Under the pieces are notes generated by a model that was not told where the DNA came from, did no database searches, and saw nothing but the letters and a program-made list of their open reading frames with translations. Below are positions 17,301 through 26,089 of a stretch of DNA of 64,000 bases, piece after piece; the first letter of the stretch is position 1; every line of letters begins with the position of its first letter. This stretch comes from Oscillatoria sp. CS-180 (GTDB lineage Bacteria; Cyanobacteriota; Cyanobacteriia; Phormidesmidales; Phormidesmidaceae). The stretch lies in assembly GCF_028330965.1 (NCBI RefSeq), contig NZ_JAQMUB010000037.1, positions 224,640 to 288,639 of the forward strand, written 5' to 3'. The position numbers and the translations under genes are program-made.

Positions 17301-19784
17301 TTGATTCAAACTGAAACACTTTCGCTTTTGGAGTGGCCTCGCCTATGTCAGCATTTATCAACTTTTGCTGCTACTAAGCTAGGCGCGATCGCAGCACGTC
17401 AGTTACAGCTCCCCGCTCATCAAGCCGACAGCGAGCGTTTATTAGCTGAAACTCAAGAGGCTGCCCTGCTTGATCAAAACCCTCCTGGCTTGAAATTTAC
17501 AGGTATTCAAGACATTGGAGATGCTCTGGAAAGAGCGGAACGTCAGGGTATTTTGCAAGGTGAAGAGTTGCTATCCGTCGCGACGACCCTTGCGGGTGCA
17601 CGACAGCTTCGGCGCACCATAGATGGATTTGAAGCCGAGGAACTCCCTACTCTGTCTGACCTGGTGTCTCCCCTACGCACCTATCCTGATTTGGAGAAGG
17701 AAATTCACTACTGCATCGATGATCGCGGCAAAGTAGCAGACCGAGCCACCCCCAAGCTAGGGGGTATTCGCGAAAGGCTGAAAACTCAGCGGAGCGAAAT
17801 CTACCAAAAGCTGAATAACATCATGCAGCAGCACAGTAATGCTATTCAGGAGGCGGTGATTACACAGCGAGGCGATCGCTTCGTAATTCCAGTTAAAGCA
17901 CCTCAGAAAGACGCCATCTCGGGCATCGTTCATGATGCGTCCACCAGTGGGGCCACGTTGTATGTAGAACCCAACAGCATCGTTCCAATGGGAAACCGCC
18001 TGCGTCAGCTACAGCGGCAAGAACAGGTCGAAGAAGAAGCTATCTGTCGGGCTTTGACCCAGAAGGTTGCTGACATTCACGACGACCTAGAAGATTTGCT
18101 TCGCATCGTGACTGTGCTTGATTTAGCCTCTGCTAGAGCACGGTATGGCTATTGGCTACAGGCCAATGCTCCCCGCTTCGTAGACGATGGAGAGCAAACA
18201 ACCCTGCGACGGCTCCGGCATCCGCTCTTGGTCTGGCAGCATCAGCACGAGGAGGGTAGCGAAGTCGTGCCAATCGATATCGTGGTCAATCCCCGTACGC
18301 GCGTTGTTGCTATTACCGGACCAAACACCGGGGGTAAGACCGTCACGCTAAAAACTCTAGGACTAGCGGCGCTGATGGCGAAGGCGGGTATGTTCATTCC
18401 AGCCAAGGAACCTGTAGAAATTCCCTGGTTTGATCAGATTTTGGCCGATATTGGGGATGAGCAGTCCATTGAACAAAGCCTGTCTACTTTTTCAGGACAC
18501 ATCAAGCGAATTTGCCGAATTTTAGCGTCCATTCAGGAACAGCAAGACGGCCATCAGGCATCGGGAATTAAGGCTCAAGCGCTAGAGAATGAAAGCCAAG
18601 CGCTAGAAGATAGCCGCCAAGCGTTAGAGTCCATGCCCTCATCCGCCGCCGCAAACGTTCTCGTCCTCTTGGACGAAGTGGGTGCTGGTACTGATCCTTC
18701 TGAGGGCAGTGCGTTAGCGATCGCCCTTTTGCGTCATCTCGCGGAACAGGCTCGGTTCACGGTAGCGACAACTCACTATGGAGAGTTGAAGGCGCTGAAG
18801 TATGAGGATGAGCGCTTTGAGAATGCCTCCGTAGAGTTCGACGATGTCAGTTTATCGCCAACCTATCGTCTCCTTTGGGGAATTCCAGGCAGGTCCAACG
18901 CGCTAACAATCGCACGTCGATTGGGATTAGACGACACCGTCGTAGAACAAGCGAAAACCCACGTGGGGCTTGATAGACAGCAGGATGTCAATCAGGTGAT
19001 TGCGGGGCTGGAGGCTCAGCGCAAGGAGCAAGAAGAGAAGGCTGATAATGCTGCCGGGCTGTTGGCAGAAACGGAAAAGCTGCATCGGGAGGTTTCTCGC
19101 AAAGCCGCCTTTTTGCAAGAGCGCGAGCGCGAACTACAGCAGCAGCAGGAACAGGCGGTACAGGCCGCAGTTGCGGAGGCCCGTAAGGAAATTGCGCGGG
19201 TGATTCGGCGATTGCAGCAGGGAGATGCCTCTGCCCAGGATGCTCAGAAAGCGACAGAAGCCGTTGGCACCATTGCGGAGAAGTATCAACCTAAGGTTGA
19301 AGCCCCGAAATCTAAACCCGGGTACAAGCCAAAAGAGGGCGATCGCGTCCGCATTCCCAGTTTGGGTCAAACGGCTGAGGTCCTGAGCGATCCGGATGAG
19401 GACGGTCGGCTCATGGTGCGATTCGGTCTCATGAAGATGACGGTAGGGCTAGAAGATATTGAATCGCTGCACGGGGAAAAGGCTGAACCGCCGAAACCGA
19501 AGGTGACTGCTCCACCCCCGCCATCGGTGCAGCCAGAAGCCCCAGCCGTGCGAACGTCTAGAAACACCTTCGATTTGCGCGGGATGCGGGTTGCTGAAGC
19601 CGAAACAAAATTGGAAGAGGCGATCGTCAGCGCTCGGGGACCCATTTGGATCATTCACGGTCACGGCACAGGTAAGCTGCGTCGTGGCGTGCAAGAATAC
19701 CTCAAACGCCATCCACAAGTTCAGCGATTTGAAGCAGCAGAACAAGCTGACGGCGGAACAGGTGTAACGATCGCCTATTTTTAG
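17301..19784 (+). CDS. mutS2: MutS2 endonuclease/ribosome-rescue ATPase
   Basis: 827 aa, starting at TTG 17301 (MIQTETLSLLEWPRLCQHL, the family start). The lever/clamp region is followed by the ABC-type ATPase: Walker A GPNTGGKT near residue 340, the LSTFSGHI signature, and Walker B VLVLLDEVGAGTDPSEG. Then come a coiled coil (about 560-640), a KOW-like part, and a C-terminal Smr domain with FDLRGMRVAEAE and HGHGTGKLRRGV. MutS2 suppresses recombination or acts on collided ribosomes. A poorly conserved insert of about 30 residues with three QALE units lies just before Walker B. Confidence 0.93.
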   Translation: MIQTETLSLLEWPRLCQHLSTFAATKLGAIAARQLQLPAHQADSERLLAETQEAALLDQNPPGLKFTGIQDIGDALERAERQGILQGEELLSVATTLAGARQLRRTIDGFEAEELPTLSDLVSPLRTYPDLEKEIHYCIDDRGKVADRATPKLGGIRERLKTQRSEIYQKLNNIMQQHSNAIQEAVITQRGDRFVIPVKAPQKDAISGIVHDASTSGATLYVEPNSIVPMGNRLRQLQRQEQVEEEAICRALTQKVADIHDDLEDLLRIVTVLDLASARARYGYWLQANAPRFVDDGEQTTLRRLRHPLLVWQHQHEEGSEVVPIDIVVNPRTRVVAITGPNTGGKTVTLKTLGLAALMAKAGMFIPAKEPVEIPWFDQILADIGDEQSIEQSLSTFSGHIKRICRILASIQEQQDGHQASGIKAQALENESQALEDSRQALESMPSSAAANVLVLLDEVGAGTDPSEGSALAIALLRHLAEQARFTVATTHYGELKALKYEDERFENASVEFDDVSLSPTYRLLWGIPGRSNALTIARRLGLDDTVVEQAKTHVGLDRQQDVNQVIAGLEAQRKEQEEKADNAAGLLAETEKLHREVSRKAAFLQERERELQQQQEQAVQAAVAEARKEIARVIRRLQQGDASAQDAQKATEAVGTIAEKYQPKVEAPKSKPGYKPKEGDRVRIPSLGQTAEVLSDPDEDGRLMVRFGLMKMTVGLEDIESLHGEKAEPPKPKVTAPPPPSVQPEAPAVRTSRNTFDLRGMRVAEAETKLEEAIVSARGPIWIIHGHGTGKLRRGVQEYLKRHPQVQRFEAAEQADGGTGVTIAYF

Positions 19785-19982
19785 TGCAATAATGCAGCGT
19801 CAAGCTCGAAATTGTGTATCCTTGCCGGAACAGGGGGCGATCGCTGTTTGGGTAATTGAAATGATGTCTTGCGGAAACAGAGTTTTCCGGCTCATGCCAT
19901 TCCCGAAAGCCGTACCTGAATTCGGTTTCTCACCGCTAACCAATCACCTAGACTAGGCAGTATTGAGTTAAGTTTTTTATCA

Positions 19983-20063
19983 ATGCCTGTTATTCCCACA
20001 CTTCTCACATTCGTTATCTTTGCCTGGTCTTTTCTGATTATTTTGGGGCAGTTAGGCAGTTAG
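19983..20063 (+). CDS. Candidate 26-aa single-span membrane peptide
   Basis: The ATG frame encodes 26 residues, almost all hydrophobic (TLLTFVIFAWSFLIILGQ), ending in LGS and a TAG stop. The layout resembles the tiny one-helix subunits of thylakoid complexes, but it matches none I know (PetN, PetL, PetM, PsaM, PsbM, PsbT and Ycf12 compared from memory). There is no good Shine-Dalgarno and the frame is short enough to arise by chance. The rest of 19785-20174 is empty. Confidence 0.3.
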   Translation: MPVIPTLLTFVIFAWSFLIILGQLGS

Positions 20064-20174
20064 GTCATATAAGCGGCAGGCAGAACAGTCCTTGGTAGCA
20101 AGGATGGGAAAGTCCCCCTGAGATTCTGTTTTGTCACAACTGTTAGGCGGCGCGATCGCCCAAGTCGCTTGCAC

Positions 20175-21101
20175 CTACGTCCAAGGATCGCTACTAGAAG
20201 CAGACGTTCCTGACTCCGATGATTCCCCGGCCTCACTGGGCACAACAGTCTGATTAGGGACTTGTACAGCCGTTTGTCCAGAAGCTGCAATTTGAGCTTC
20301 CACCTCTTCTCGATTCATCGACACAGAAGCTATGGGAGTCGTTGTGGTGTTTTGGGCATTGACGGTGATGGTGTCTGCACCCGGTATGCTAACAGGTGAT
20401 TTCTGTACCTGCTCTCGCATCCAGGTTTGGAACATCTCATCGAGTAAGCGCTGTTTTGTCGTATCGTCGAGTTGCGCTGGAAAAAATTTGTCTAGCTTCA
20501 CCACTACATACCATTCCCCAATCCGTTTGGGAGGCCAAATTTGACCTGGTTTGCTGACTGAAAGTAGGCCTGCTAGCGCCGGGTGAGGCACACTAAGCTC
20601 TACTGGACCAATAAGGCCACCCGTCTTAGATTCCTGCCCCTCAGAGTATTCTCGTGCCAAATCAGCGAACGACTGACCATCATCATGAATACGAAAATAG
20701 AGTTCTTGGGCGAGGCCGACCTGCGTAGTCCGAATAAGGGAGTAGATAACGCGGTCTAAACGGCTCTTACGCTGCAAGAAGTAGGAATCAACTTCGTTGC
20801 CAAACGTCTGATCTTTAAACTTGGCAAGCTTTTTCTCTCGTGATGCGGTTGTACGGATTAGGTCAGGTGTGCCGTATTGCTGCTGTGCCCATGCATTCGC
20901 TTCTTCTGGGCTGTTGATGTTGTTGCGCTGGCAAAACTCTGCTTCGGCTGCTTGAACTTCTTCAGGAGTCAGCGAAATATCTACGATCGCATCATCAATA
21001 ATGACCTCCTGAATGACCCGCGACAGGAGGTTGGTTTTACTTAGTAAGGGGACTAGTTCGTCTGACTGAAGAATGCGATCGCCGACTTTAAGCAAATCCA
21101 T
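20175..21101 (-). CDS. PpiC-type peptidyl-prolyl isomerase/foldase
   Basis: 308 aa. A SurA/PrsA-like N-terminal helical region (about 1-110) is followed by a parvulin domain (about 125-225: DDGQSFADLAREYSEGQESKTGG, then WYVVVKL) and a Ser/Thr/Gly-rich tail. No signal peptide is visible at the ATG start, so it may be cytoplasmic or exported by another route, as for many cyanobacterial PpiC proteins. The role is proline isomerisation in protein folding. A stand-alone gene. Confidence 0.82.
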   Translation of the reverse strand: MDLLKVGDRILQSDELVPLLSKTNLLSRVIQEVIIDDAIVDISLTPEEVQAAEAEFCQRNNINSPEEANAWAQQQYGTPDLIRTTASREKKLAKFKDQTFGNEVDSYFLQRKSRLDRVIYSLIRTTQVGLAQELYFRIHDDGQSFADLAREYSEGQESKTGGLIGPVELSVPHPALAGLLSVSKPGQIWPPKRIGEWYVVVKLDKFFPAQLDDTTKQRLLDEMFQTWMREQVQKSPVSIPGADTITVNAQNTTTTPIASVSMNREEVEAQIAASGQTAVQVPNQTVVPSEAGESSESGTSASSSDPWT

Positions 21102-21337
21102 AAAAGTAACCGATAGATACGTTGATATCCGTCCATAACCCTATCTCAAGTTACCCACCTCTCTCCGGAGAGTCTTGCTTAGATTGTCAAAATTTATTGT
21201 CTAAACCAGTCTTTTAACGGTGGACAGGAGTGCTAGGGATAGAGCAGATGGGATGCGGGTGTCGCTTCTCCCCTATTCTGGACGTTTCCGTGCTTTTGAC
21301 TTCCGATATTGTTGGGTAGAAACCAAGTGATGTTTGT

Positions 21338-23002
21338 TTACTGACATAGGGCATAGCTAGCAAGTTCAACCAGTCGGTGTCTCAAGGTTTCGAGGCCGAG
21401 ACGCGATCGCGCCGAGACAAATACGGCGTTGGGAAATTCTTCTTTAGCCAGGGTGAGGGCCTCGCTGTCTACCTGATCTAGCTTGTTAAAGGCGAGCAAT
21501 ATTGGGCCAGGGGTAATTGGCATTTCTCCCAAGATCGTCATGACTGAGCGAATCTGGTTTTGCCAGGCAGGATGGGACAGATCGACCACGTGTAGCAGCG
21601 CATCAGCCTCTGTCACTTCCTCTAAGGTGGCGCGGAATGCATCCATCAAGGACTCTGGCAAATCCCGAATAAAGCCCACTGTGTCCGTCAGCACGAGCTG
21701 TTTTTGCTCTTGAGCTTCTGCATCCAACACACTCAGCCGTCGCGTCGTCGGATCTAGCGTTGCAAAAAGCTGATCAGCAGCGTAGATTTCTGAATTCGTC
21801 AGCGAGTTCAAGAGGGTGGATTTGCCCGCGTTGGTGTAGCCCACCACAGCGATAGAAGGAATGTCGGTGCGTTGGCGACGCTGGCGAAGGCGATCGCGGT
21901 GGGCTTGAAGCTGATTGACCTCCCGCTGTAGGCGTGAGATCCGCCTTTGAATCGCTCGCCGTTCGGTCTCTAGCTTCGTTTCACCAGGCCCTCTTGTCCC
22001 GATACCGCCCCCCAGTCGAGACATCGCCTGTCCGCGTCCAGTTAGACGGGGAAGTTGGTACTCCAGCTGCGCTAATTCAACCTGTAGCTTACCGGCTCCA
22101 GTTCGCGCCCGCTGAGCGAAGATGTCTAAAATCACCTCTGTCCGATCCACTACGCGCACGCCCATCTGCATTTCTAGATTGCGAACCTGGGCAGGGGACA
22201 GGTCACGATCAAAGACCACCAAACTGGCTCCCAAAGTTTGTGCACTCAAGGCAATTTCTTGCACCTTGCCCGCTCCTAGCACAGTCTGAGGATGGGGGCG
22301 ATCGCGGCGCTGATAGAGCGTTTCTAGCACCTCGCCGCCTGCCGTTTCCACCAAGCGCTCCACTTCCATTAGGCTGTATTGAAATTGGTCCTTCGGCAGG
22401 TGTCCTGTCAGTAGACCAACGACTAAGACGCGATCATGGTCCGTATCAACCTGCTGAGCAACAAAAACTCGACGAAATTCCTCTTCAAGGGCCTCAGTCA
22501 GTTCAACAAAGTCTTGACGAGCGACCTCTTCTAAAGTGAGCGAATCCGAGACAGTCCAGCGAGCTTCCGGGTGAGGGACTAAATGGGCTAAATAAACCTC
22601 TCGTACATATCCTGTGGCTCCCCCACCGCGTCGCTCGAAGCCTTGTCCAGACAAGCTGACCATGACTAGAGAATCCAAACGCTGCATTGCCATCGCGGTT
22701 AAATCGCTAGTGCTGGGGGGTTCTTGCTTAAGCTGAGTTGCAATGCAGCGAATACCACACAAACGCTCAGCACCGTAACGCGGTAGCTCTAGCGGTGGAA
22801 TTTGAGTCTTGCGTGGACTACCAACCCCTACTCGAATCACCTGTCCCCGTCGATTTAGATAGACACAGATCGGTTGGCTCAGATCAGTACTAATCGCCGC
22901 TAGCCGCTGAGCGAACTCTGGTGTCGTGAAGCGATCGCCCGGCAAACGCTGATGATACAGCCGTTGAAGCTGCTTCAGCTGACTAGACTTGAGTCCTTGC
23001 AA
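21338..23002 (-). CDS. hflX: Ribosome-associated GTPase HflX
   Basis: 554 aa from TTG 23002. The HflX domain is complete: glycine-rich linker GGGIGTRGPGETKLE, coiled coil, then the GTPase with G1 GYTNAGKST, G3 DTVGF and G4 NKLD. HflX splits stalled ribosomes. As in other cyanobacteria there is an N-terminal extension of about 180 residues before the core. In-frame codons upstream read IETIHGN with a GAGG site, and resemble the conserved METI-GNLQGL start of relatives as I recall them; the real start may be the ATC at 23023, because no ATG, GTG or TTG occurs between the upstream stop and 23002. Confidence 0.92.
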   Translation of the reverse strand: MQGLKSSQLKQLQRLYHQRLPGDRFTTPEFAQRLAAISTDLSQPICVYLNRRGQVIRVGVGSPRKTQIPPLELPRYGAERLCGIRCIATQLKQEPPSTSDLTAMAMQRLDSLVMVSLSGQGFERRGGGATGYVREVYLAHLVPHPEARWTVSDSLTLEEVARQDFVELTEALEEEFRRVFVAQQVDTDHDRVLVVGLLTGHLPKDQFQYSLMEVERLVETAGGEVLETLYQRRDRPHPQTVLGAGKVQEIALSAQTLGASLVVFDRDLSPAQVRNLEMQMGVRVVDRTEVILDIFAQRARTGAGKLQVELAQLEYQLPRLTGRGQAMSRLGGGIGTRGPGETKLETERRAIQRRISRLQREVNQLQAHRDRLRQRRQRTDIPSIAVVGYTNAGKSTLLNSLTNSEIYAADQLFATLDPTTRRLSVLDAEAQEQKQLVLTDTVGFIRDLPESLMDAFRATLEEVTEADALLHVVDLSHPAWQNQIRSVMTILGEMPITPGPILLAFNKLDQVDSEALTLAKEEFPNAVFVSARSRLGLETLRHRLVELASYALCQ

Positions 23003-23425
23003 GTTACCGTGAATGGTCTCGATAAGCCCATAACCTCAATTTTTTAGTTAAATCCTATCCTAGTCAATTTTGGAAATGATGGGGTGGGCACAGGAAAAGG
23101 CGAGTCTCAAAACCGGAGATCATGAACTGAAGTAATGAGAAAATCTTAAGTTTTTAGGCTTCAAATTTCCTCTATCTGCTATTCCCTAGTCCCTGTACCT
23201 TATGCGCTATTCTCTATTCCCAGTGCCTTGTACCCTATTCCCTCGCCGCATTTATTCAAAAAGAGGGTTTGATATTTAGACAATTTCGGATTATAAATCT
23301 GCTATCGCTATGCTGCGATAGCTGACCTTTTGGCTATTTGTGAAAAACTGTTGCTGTTGTTCAACAGTGCTGGAGGTTTGCATTTTAATAAGACGTCATT
23401 CTGGGTGGTTAGCCCTGTTGGGAAT
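23003..23425. repeat. Intergenic region with CTATTCCC-type low-complexity repeats
   Basis: Between 23170 and 23250 the sequence repeats variants of CTATTCCCTAGTCCCTGTACC four to five times, a degenerate simple repeat often seen between cyanobacterial genes. No gene is evident. The promoter of the CAAD gene should lie in the last 150 bp. Confidence 0.5.
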
Positions 23426-23854
23426 ATGAGCACAGATATTAATTCTGAAACGACAGTGCCTGAGGTACCTAAAGTACCCGAGACTGATTATCAGTCGGTT
23501 CACACTGAGACGATTGAAGACGAAGAGACCAATCCACAGGTTCAGGAGATTCTGGACAAAGTGTCTGGGGTCTTAGCCAATCTGCCTGACTATGTAACGG
23601 ACTTTTTCAAGGAGTATCAGCGCCCCTTGATCACGGTAGGTCTTATTTTGACAGCATTTGTCTCTGTCAAGCTGCTGCTGGCAATTCTCCATGCAGTCAA
23701 CGAAGTTCCTCTACTCGCGCCAACCTTTGAACTGATTGGCCTAGGTTACAGCGGTTGGTTTGTTTATCGCTTCTTGCTTAAGGACGTCAATCGCCAGGAA
23801 CTGACTGAGAACTTTACATCACTAAAAGACCAGGTTCTAGGCAAACGCATTTAA
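23426..23854 (+). CDS. CAAD/CURT1-domain thylakoid membrane protein
   Basis: 142 aa from ATG 23426 (MSTDINSETTVPEV). An upstream extension of the frame is not protein-like. An acidic, disordered N-terminus (1-55) is followed by an amphipathic helix (QEILDKVSGVLANLPDYVTDFF) and two membrane helices (about 72-92 and 98-118) split by a short loop. This is the CAAD domain, also found appended to cyanobacterial aminoacyl-tRNA synthetases and homologous to plant CURT1, which bends thylakoid membranes. Followed at once by a strong terminator, so monocistronic at its 3' end. Confidence 0.85.
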   Translation: MSTDINSETTVPEVPKVPETDYQSVHTETIEDEETNPQVQEILDKVSGVLANLPDYVTDFFKEYQRPLITVGLILTAFVSVKLLLAILHAVNEVPLLAPTFELIGLGYSGWFVYRFLLKDVNRQELTENFTSLKDQVLGKRI

Positions 23855-23880
23855 GCACTTGACCGACCTTTTGCTCAAGC

Positions 23881-23923
23881 AGCGCCTTGCAGGGATAAAT
23901 TTTCTATATTCCTGCAAGGCGCT
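23881..23923 (+). terminator. Terminator of the CAAD gene
   Basis: Perfect 13-bp stem (AGCGCCTTGCAGG, 23881-23893, with 23911-23923) around a 17-nt AT-rich loop, then TTGTTTGTT. It starts 27 nt after the stop. Confidence 0.8.
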
Positions 23924-23940
23924 TTGTTTGTTAAGGTCAG

Positions 23941-24038
23941 TGCGAGTTAAGGCAACCCTGTTGTGGCTTCAGTCATCTGGCTATGGGCTAGGCACCTGGA
24001 TACCCTTGGGTGCACGAGCCTAAAGGACTAAATCTATA
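23941..24038 (+). repeat. Dispersed repeat family A, copy 1
   Basis: Shares blocks TCTGGCTATGGGCTAGGCAC, TGCACGAGCCTAAAGGACTAAA and CTATA with copies at 28066-28166 and 54163-54264. Lies in the convergent gap between the CAAD gene and the PHP gene. Confidence 0.65.
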
Positions 24039-24048
24039 CCCATGTGCC

Positions 24049-24873
24049 TCATTGCTTGAGGGCGATCGCGGCCTGCTTCAGCGGAGTCAACAGCGATAAG
24101 GGTACCTTCAACCCGTTCAGTCCCGTTGCTGCCTTGCTCTTATCTTCTGAGGGACCGTGATAATCACTGCCACCTGTCATGAGCAAATCGTGCTGGGTAC
24201 ACAATTCCTCAAGCTTGCGTTCATCGCTAGGGCTGTGATTGGGGTGATAGACCTCAATACCCATCAAACCTGCCTCCATTAGTTCAGGCAGGACGGACTC
24301 GACAGTGCCGCCACGGAACAGGTAAGGATGTGCCCATACGGGGACGGCACCGCAATCGAGCAAAAGCTGAATGCCGTCTTCAGCAGAAAACTTTTCATAC
24401 TGCACATAAGCTGGGCCGCCGTCTCCAATCCACCGAGTAAAAGCTTCTTGGGCATGGGTAATGTAGCCTGCTTTTACGAGCGCTTTGGCAATGTGGGGAC
24501 GACAGGGGGCCATGTCTCCCGGCATCGCTGGGAGCTGAATGGGGTACCCCAGCTCAGCTAGCTTGTTAGCCATTGCCTGAGCTCGACGCTTACGTCCCTC
24601 AATACGAGCTTTTAGGGGATTTTCAAGCTGAGCTCGGTTAGGATAGTAGCCGAGAATGTGAAGCGATCGCTCCCGATGAACCGTGCTGAGTTCCAATCCT
24701 GGAATAATTTCTATCTGATCGCCAGCAGCTTCAATGGCTTGCTCCCAACCTGCTAAGGTGTCGTGATCCGTGATAGCCATTGCTTTGACCCCAGCAGCGA
24801 TCGCCGACTCAACTAATTCTTTCGGAGTAAGTGTGCCGTCAGAGCAGGTGGTATGACAGTGCAGCTCTAGCAT
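24049..24873 (-). CDS. PHP-domain metal-dependent phosphoesterase
   Basis: 274 aa. The PHP metal motifs are present: HCHTTCSDG, AITDHDTLAG, IPGLELS, a His in GAVPVWAHPYL and GGSDYHG. This matches the YciV/RNase AM-type branch, which degrades short RNAs or 3',5'-nucleoside bisphosphates from the 5' end with Mn2+; the exact substrate is inferred from the family. The start overlaps the end of the upstream 165-aa gene by 7 nt, so the two are coupled. Confidence 0.85.
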   Translation of the reverse strand: MLELHCHTTCSDGTLTPKELVESAIAAGVKAMAITDHDTLAGWEQAIEAAGDQIEIIPGLELSTVHRERSLHILGYYPNRAQLENPLKARIEGRKRRAQAMANKLAELGYPIQLPAMPGDMAPCRPHIAKALVKAGYITHAQEAFTRWIGDGGPAYVQYEKFSAEDGIQLLLDCGAVPVWAHPYLFRGGTVESVLPELMEAGLMGIEVYHPNHSPSDERKLEELCTQHDLLMTGGSDYHGPSEDKSKAATGLNGLKVPLSLLTPLKQAAIALKQ

Positions 24874-25364
24874 GATTCATCAGTCCCCAACTGCTTGAAT
24901 ACCTCTTCAATAATCGACTTTGCTTTGTTATCTAAAACTAGCCAGTCAACATCATTGATCTCTTGATCAATCAGTGACGTATCGATGCTGACAGACCCCT
25001 TTGATACAGGATACTGCTCAAAGCAAACGCAATAGCATAGTTGCCAAACATCTACGATGCGCTCCTGGTCTTTATGAGTCAGATGCAGTTCGTAGCCTGG
25101 GAAAGGCTGAGGCAAGCGAGTCAGCTCTGTTCGAATGTCGTCAGCCTCTTCAGGAGTCGCATTACTCAACTGGGCCTGTAGTTCTTTAAATCGCTGCATT
25201 TCAGAGGCCGCAACGCTGTCCGGCCATAGCTGAGTCTCGTGATAGCTTCCTTTCCAATCAGAGTCGTCGAGATGCTTACGAATGTTGTCGATGATGCGAA
25301 TGAGCGCTGGTTGCATCAGCTGGTCAGCCAGCAGTCGAGTTTGGGGATCTTTAAATTTCAGCAT
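24867..25364 (-). CDS. Conserved-looking hypothetical protein upstream of PHP gene
   Basis: 165 aa from ATG 25364; a TTG one codon earlier is possible. Soluble, with no signal peptide. Features are an N-terminal helical part (DPQTRLLADQLMQPALIRIID), a central acidic coil (NATPEEADDIRTELTRL) and a region with closely spaced cysteines (LCYCVCFEQYP). Overlaps the PHP phosphoesterase by 7 nt, which suggests a shared process. I do not recognise the family. Confidence 0.7.
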   Translation of the reverse strand: MLKFKDPQTRLLADQLMQPALIRIIDNIRKHLDDSDWKGSYHETQLWPDSVAASEMQRFKELQAQLSNATPEEADDIRTELTRLPQPFPGYELHLTHKDQERIVDVWQLCYCVCFEQYPVSKGSVSIDTSLIDQEINDVDWLVLDNKAKSIIEEVFKQLGTDESC

Positions 25365-25425
25365 CAATTTTGATAGACCTCTGTCTCTAGCTTAGCGGGA
25401 AAAAATGGGGAGATTTAGAGGACAG

Positions 25426-25929
25426 TCAAGCTTGTGAAAGCGAATCAGTTTCTTGGTCAGTGGATGAACGAAGTTTAGCCAATTCAATTTGAAGATTTTT
25501 CAGTAGAGGCACTTGTGCTTTAAGGATGTACTGCTTTGCTTTATTGAATCGAAACCAGCGGGCCTGATCCACCTCTGGAAATTCTTGAAACTTACCTGAT
25601 TTTGGCGGCCATTCCATCTTGAAAGTGTTGCTGTAGACCTTCTCAGGGTCGCAATCTCCTTCAAACGCCCAGACTTTCACACGTTTGCTGGACTGCCTAA
25701 TTTCGGGCAGCTCTAGAAAGGGAGCCTGAGGGGTGAGGCTGGTTTCTTCGGTGAACTCACGGCAAGCTGCGACGAATAAATCTTCACCGGGTTCGACAAG
25801 GCCCTTAGGAATGGTCCATACACCCAAATCGCGTCTTTTCCAAAACGGTCCTCCTGGATGTACCAGCAGAATTTCTAGTCCCTTGGGACTTTGCCGATAC
25901 ATCAGAAGTCCAGCACTCTGTTTAGCCAT
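25426..25929 (-). CDS. NUDIX hydrolase
   Basis: 167 aa from ATG 25929 (MAKQSAGLLMYRQSPKGLE). A start 10 codons upstream is open but not conserved-looking. The Nudix box is present as GLVEPGEDLFVAACREFTEETSL (G-x5-E-x7-REFxEE), with Thr in place of the usual final Gly. The leading PGGPFWKRRDLGVWTIPKG is typical of the MutT/DR1025-like group that acts on nucleoside or dinucleoside polyphosphates. Substrate unknown. About 60 bp downstream of the 165-aa gene start, same strand, so it may be first in that operon. Confidence 0.85.
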   Translation of the reverse strand: MAKQSAGLLMYRQSPKGLEILLVHPGGPFWKRRDLGVWTIPKGLVEPGEDLFVAACREFTEETSLTPQAPFLELPEIRQSSKRVKVWAFEGDCDPEKVYSNTFKMEWPPKSGKFQEFPEVDQARWFRFNKAKQYILKAQVPLLKNLQIELAKLRSSTDQETDSLSQA

Positions 25930-26089
25930 GCTTTTGACAAATTCGACGGGGCTGTGCAACGGCAGGGGCGATCGCTGTCAGAAGCATGACAGGAAGCAGT
26001 TCTGTAAGCAGCCACTTTCGCAACAGTAAGCAGCATTCGTTTAAATCTAGACAGAGGGACTGTAGGTTCAACAGAAGGATCTGAAACCG

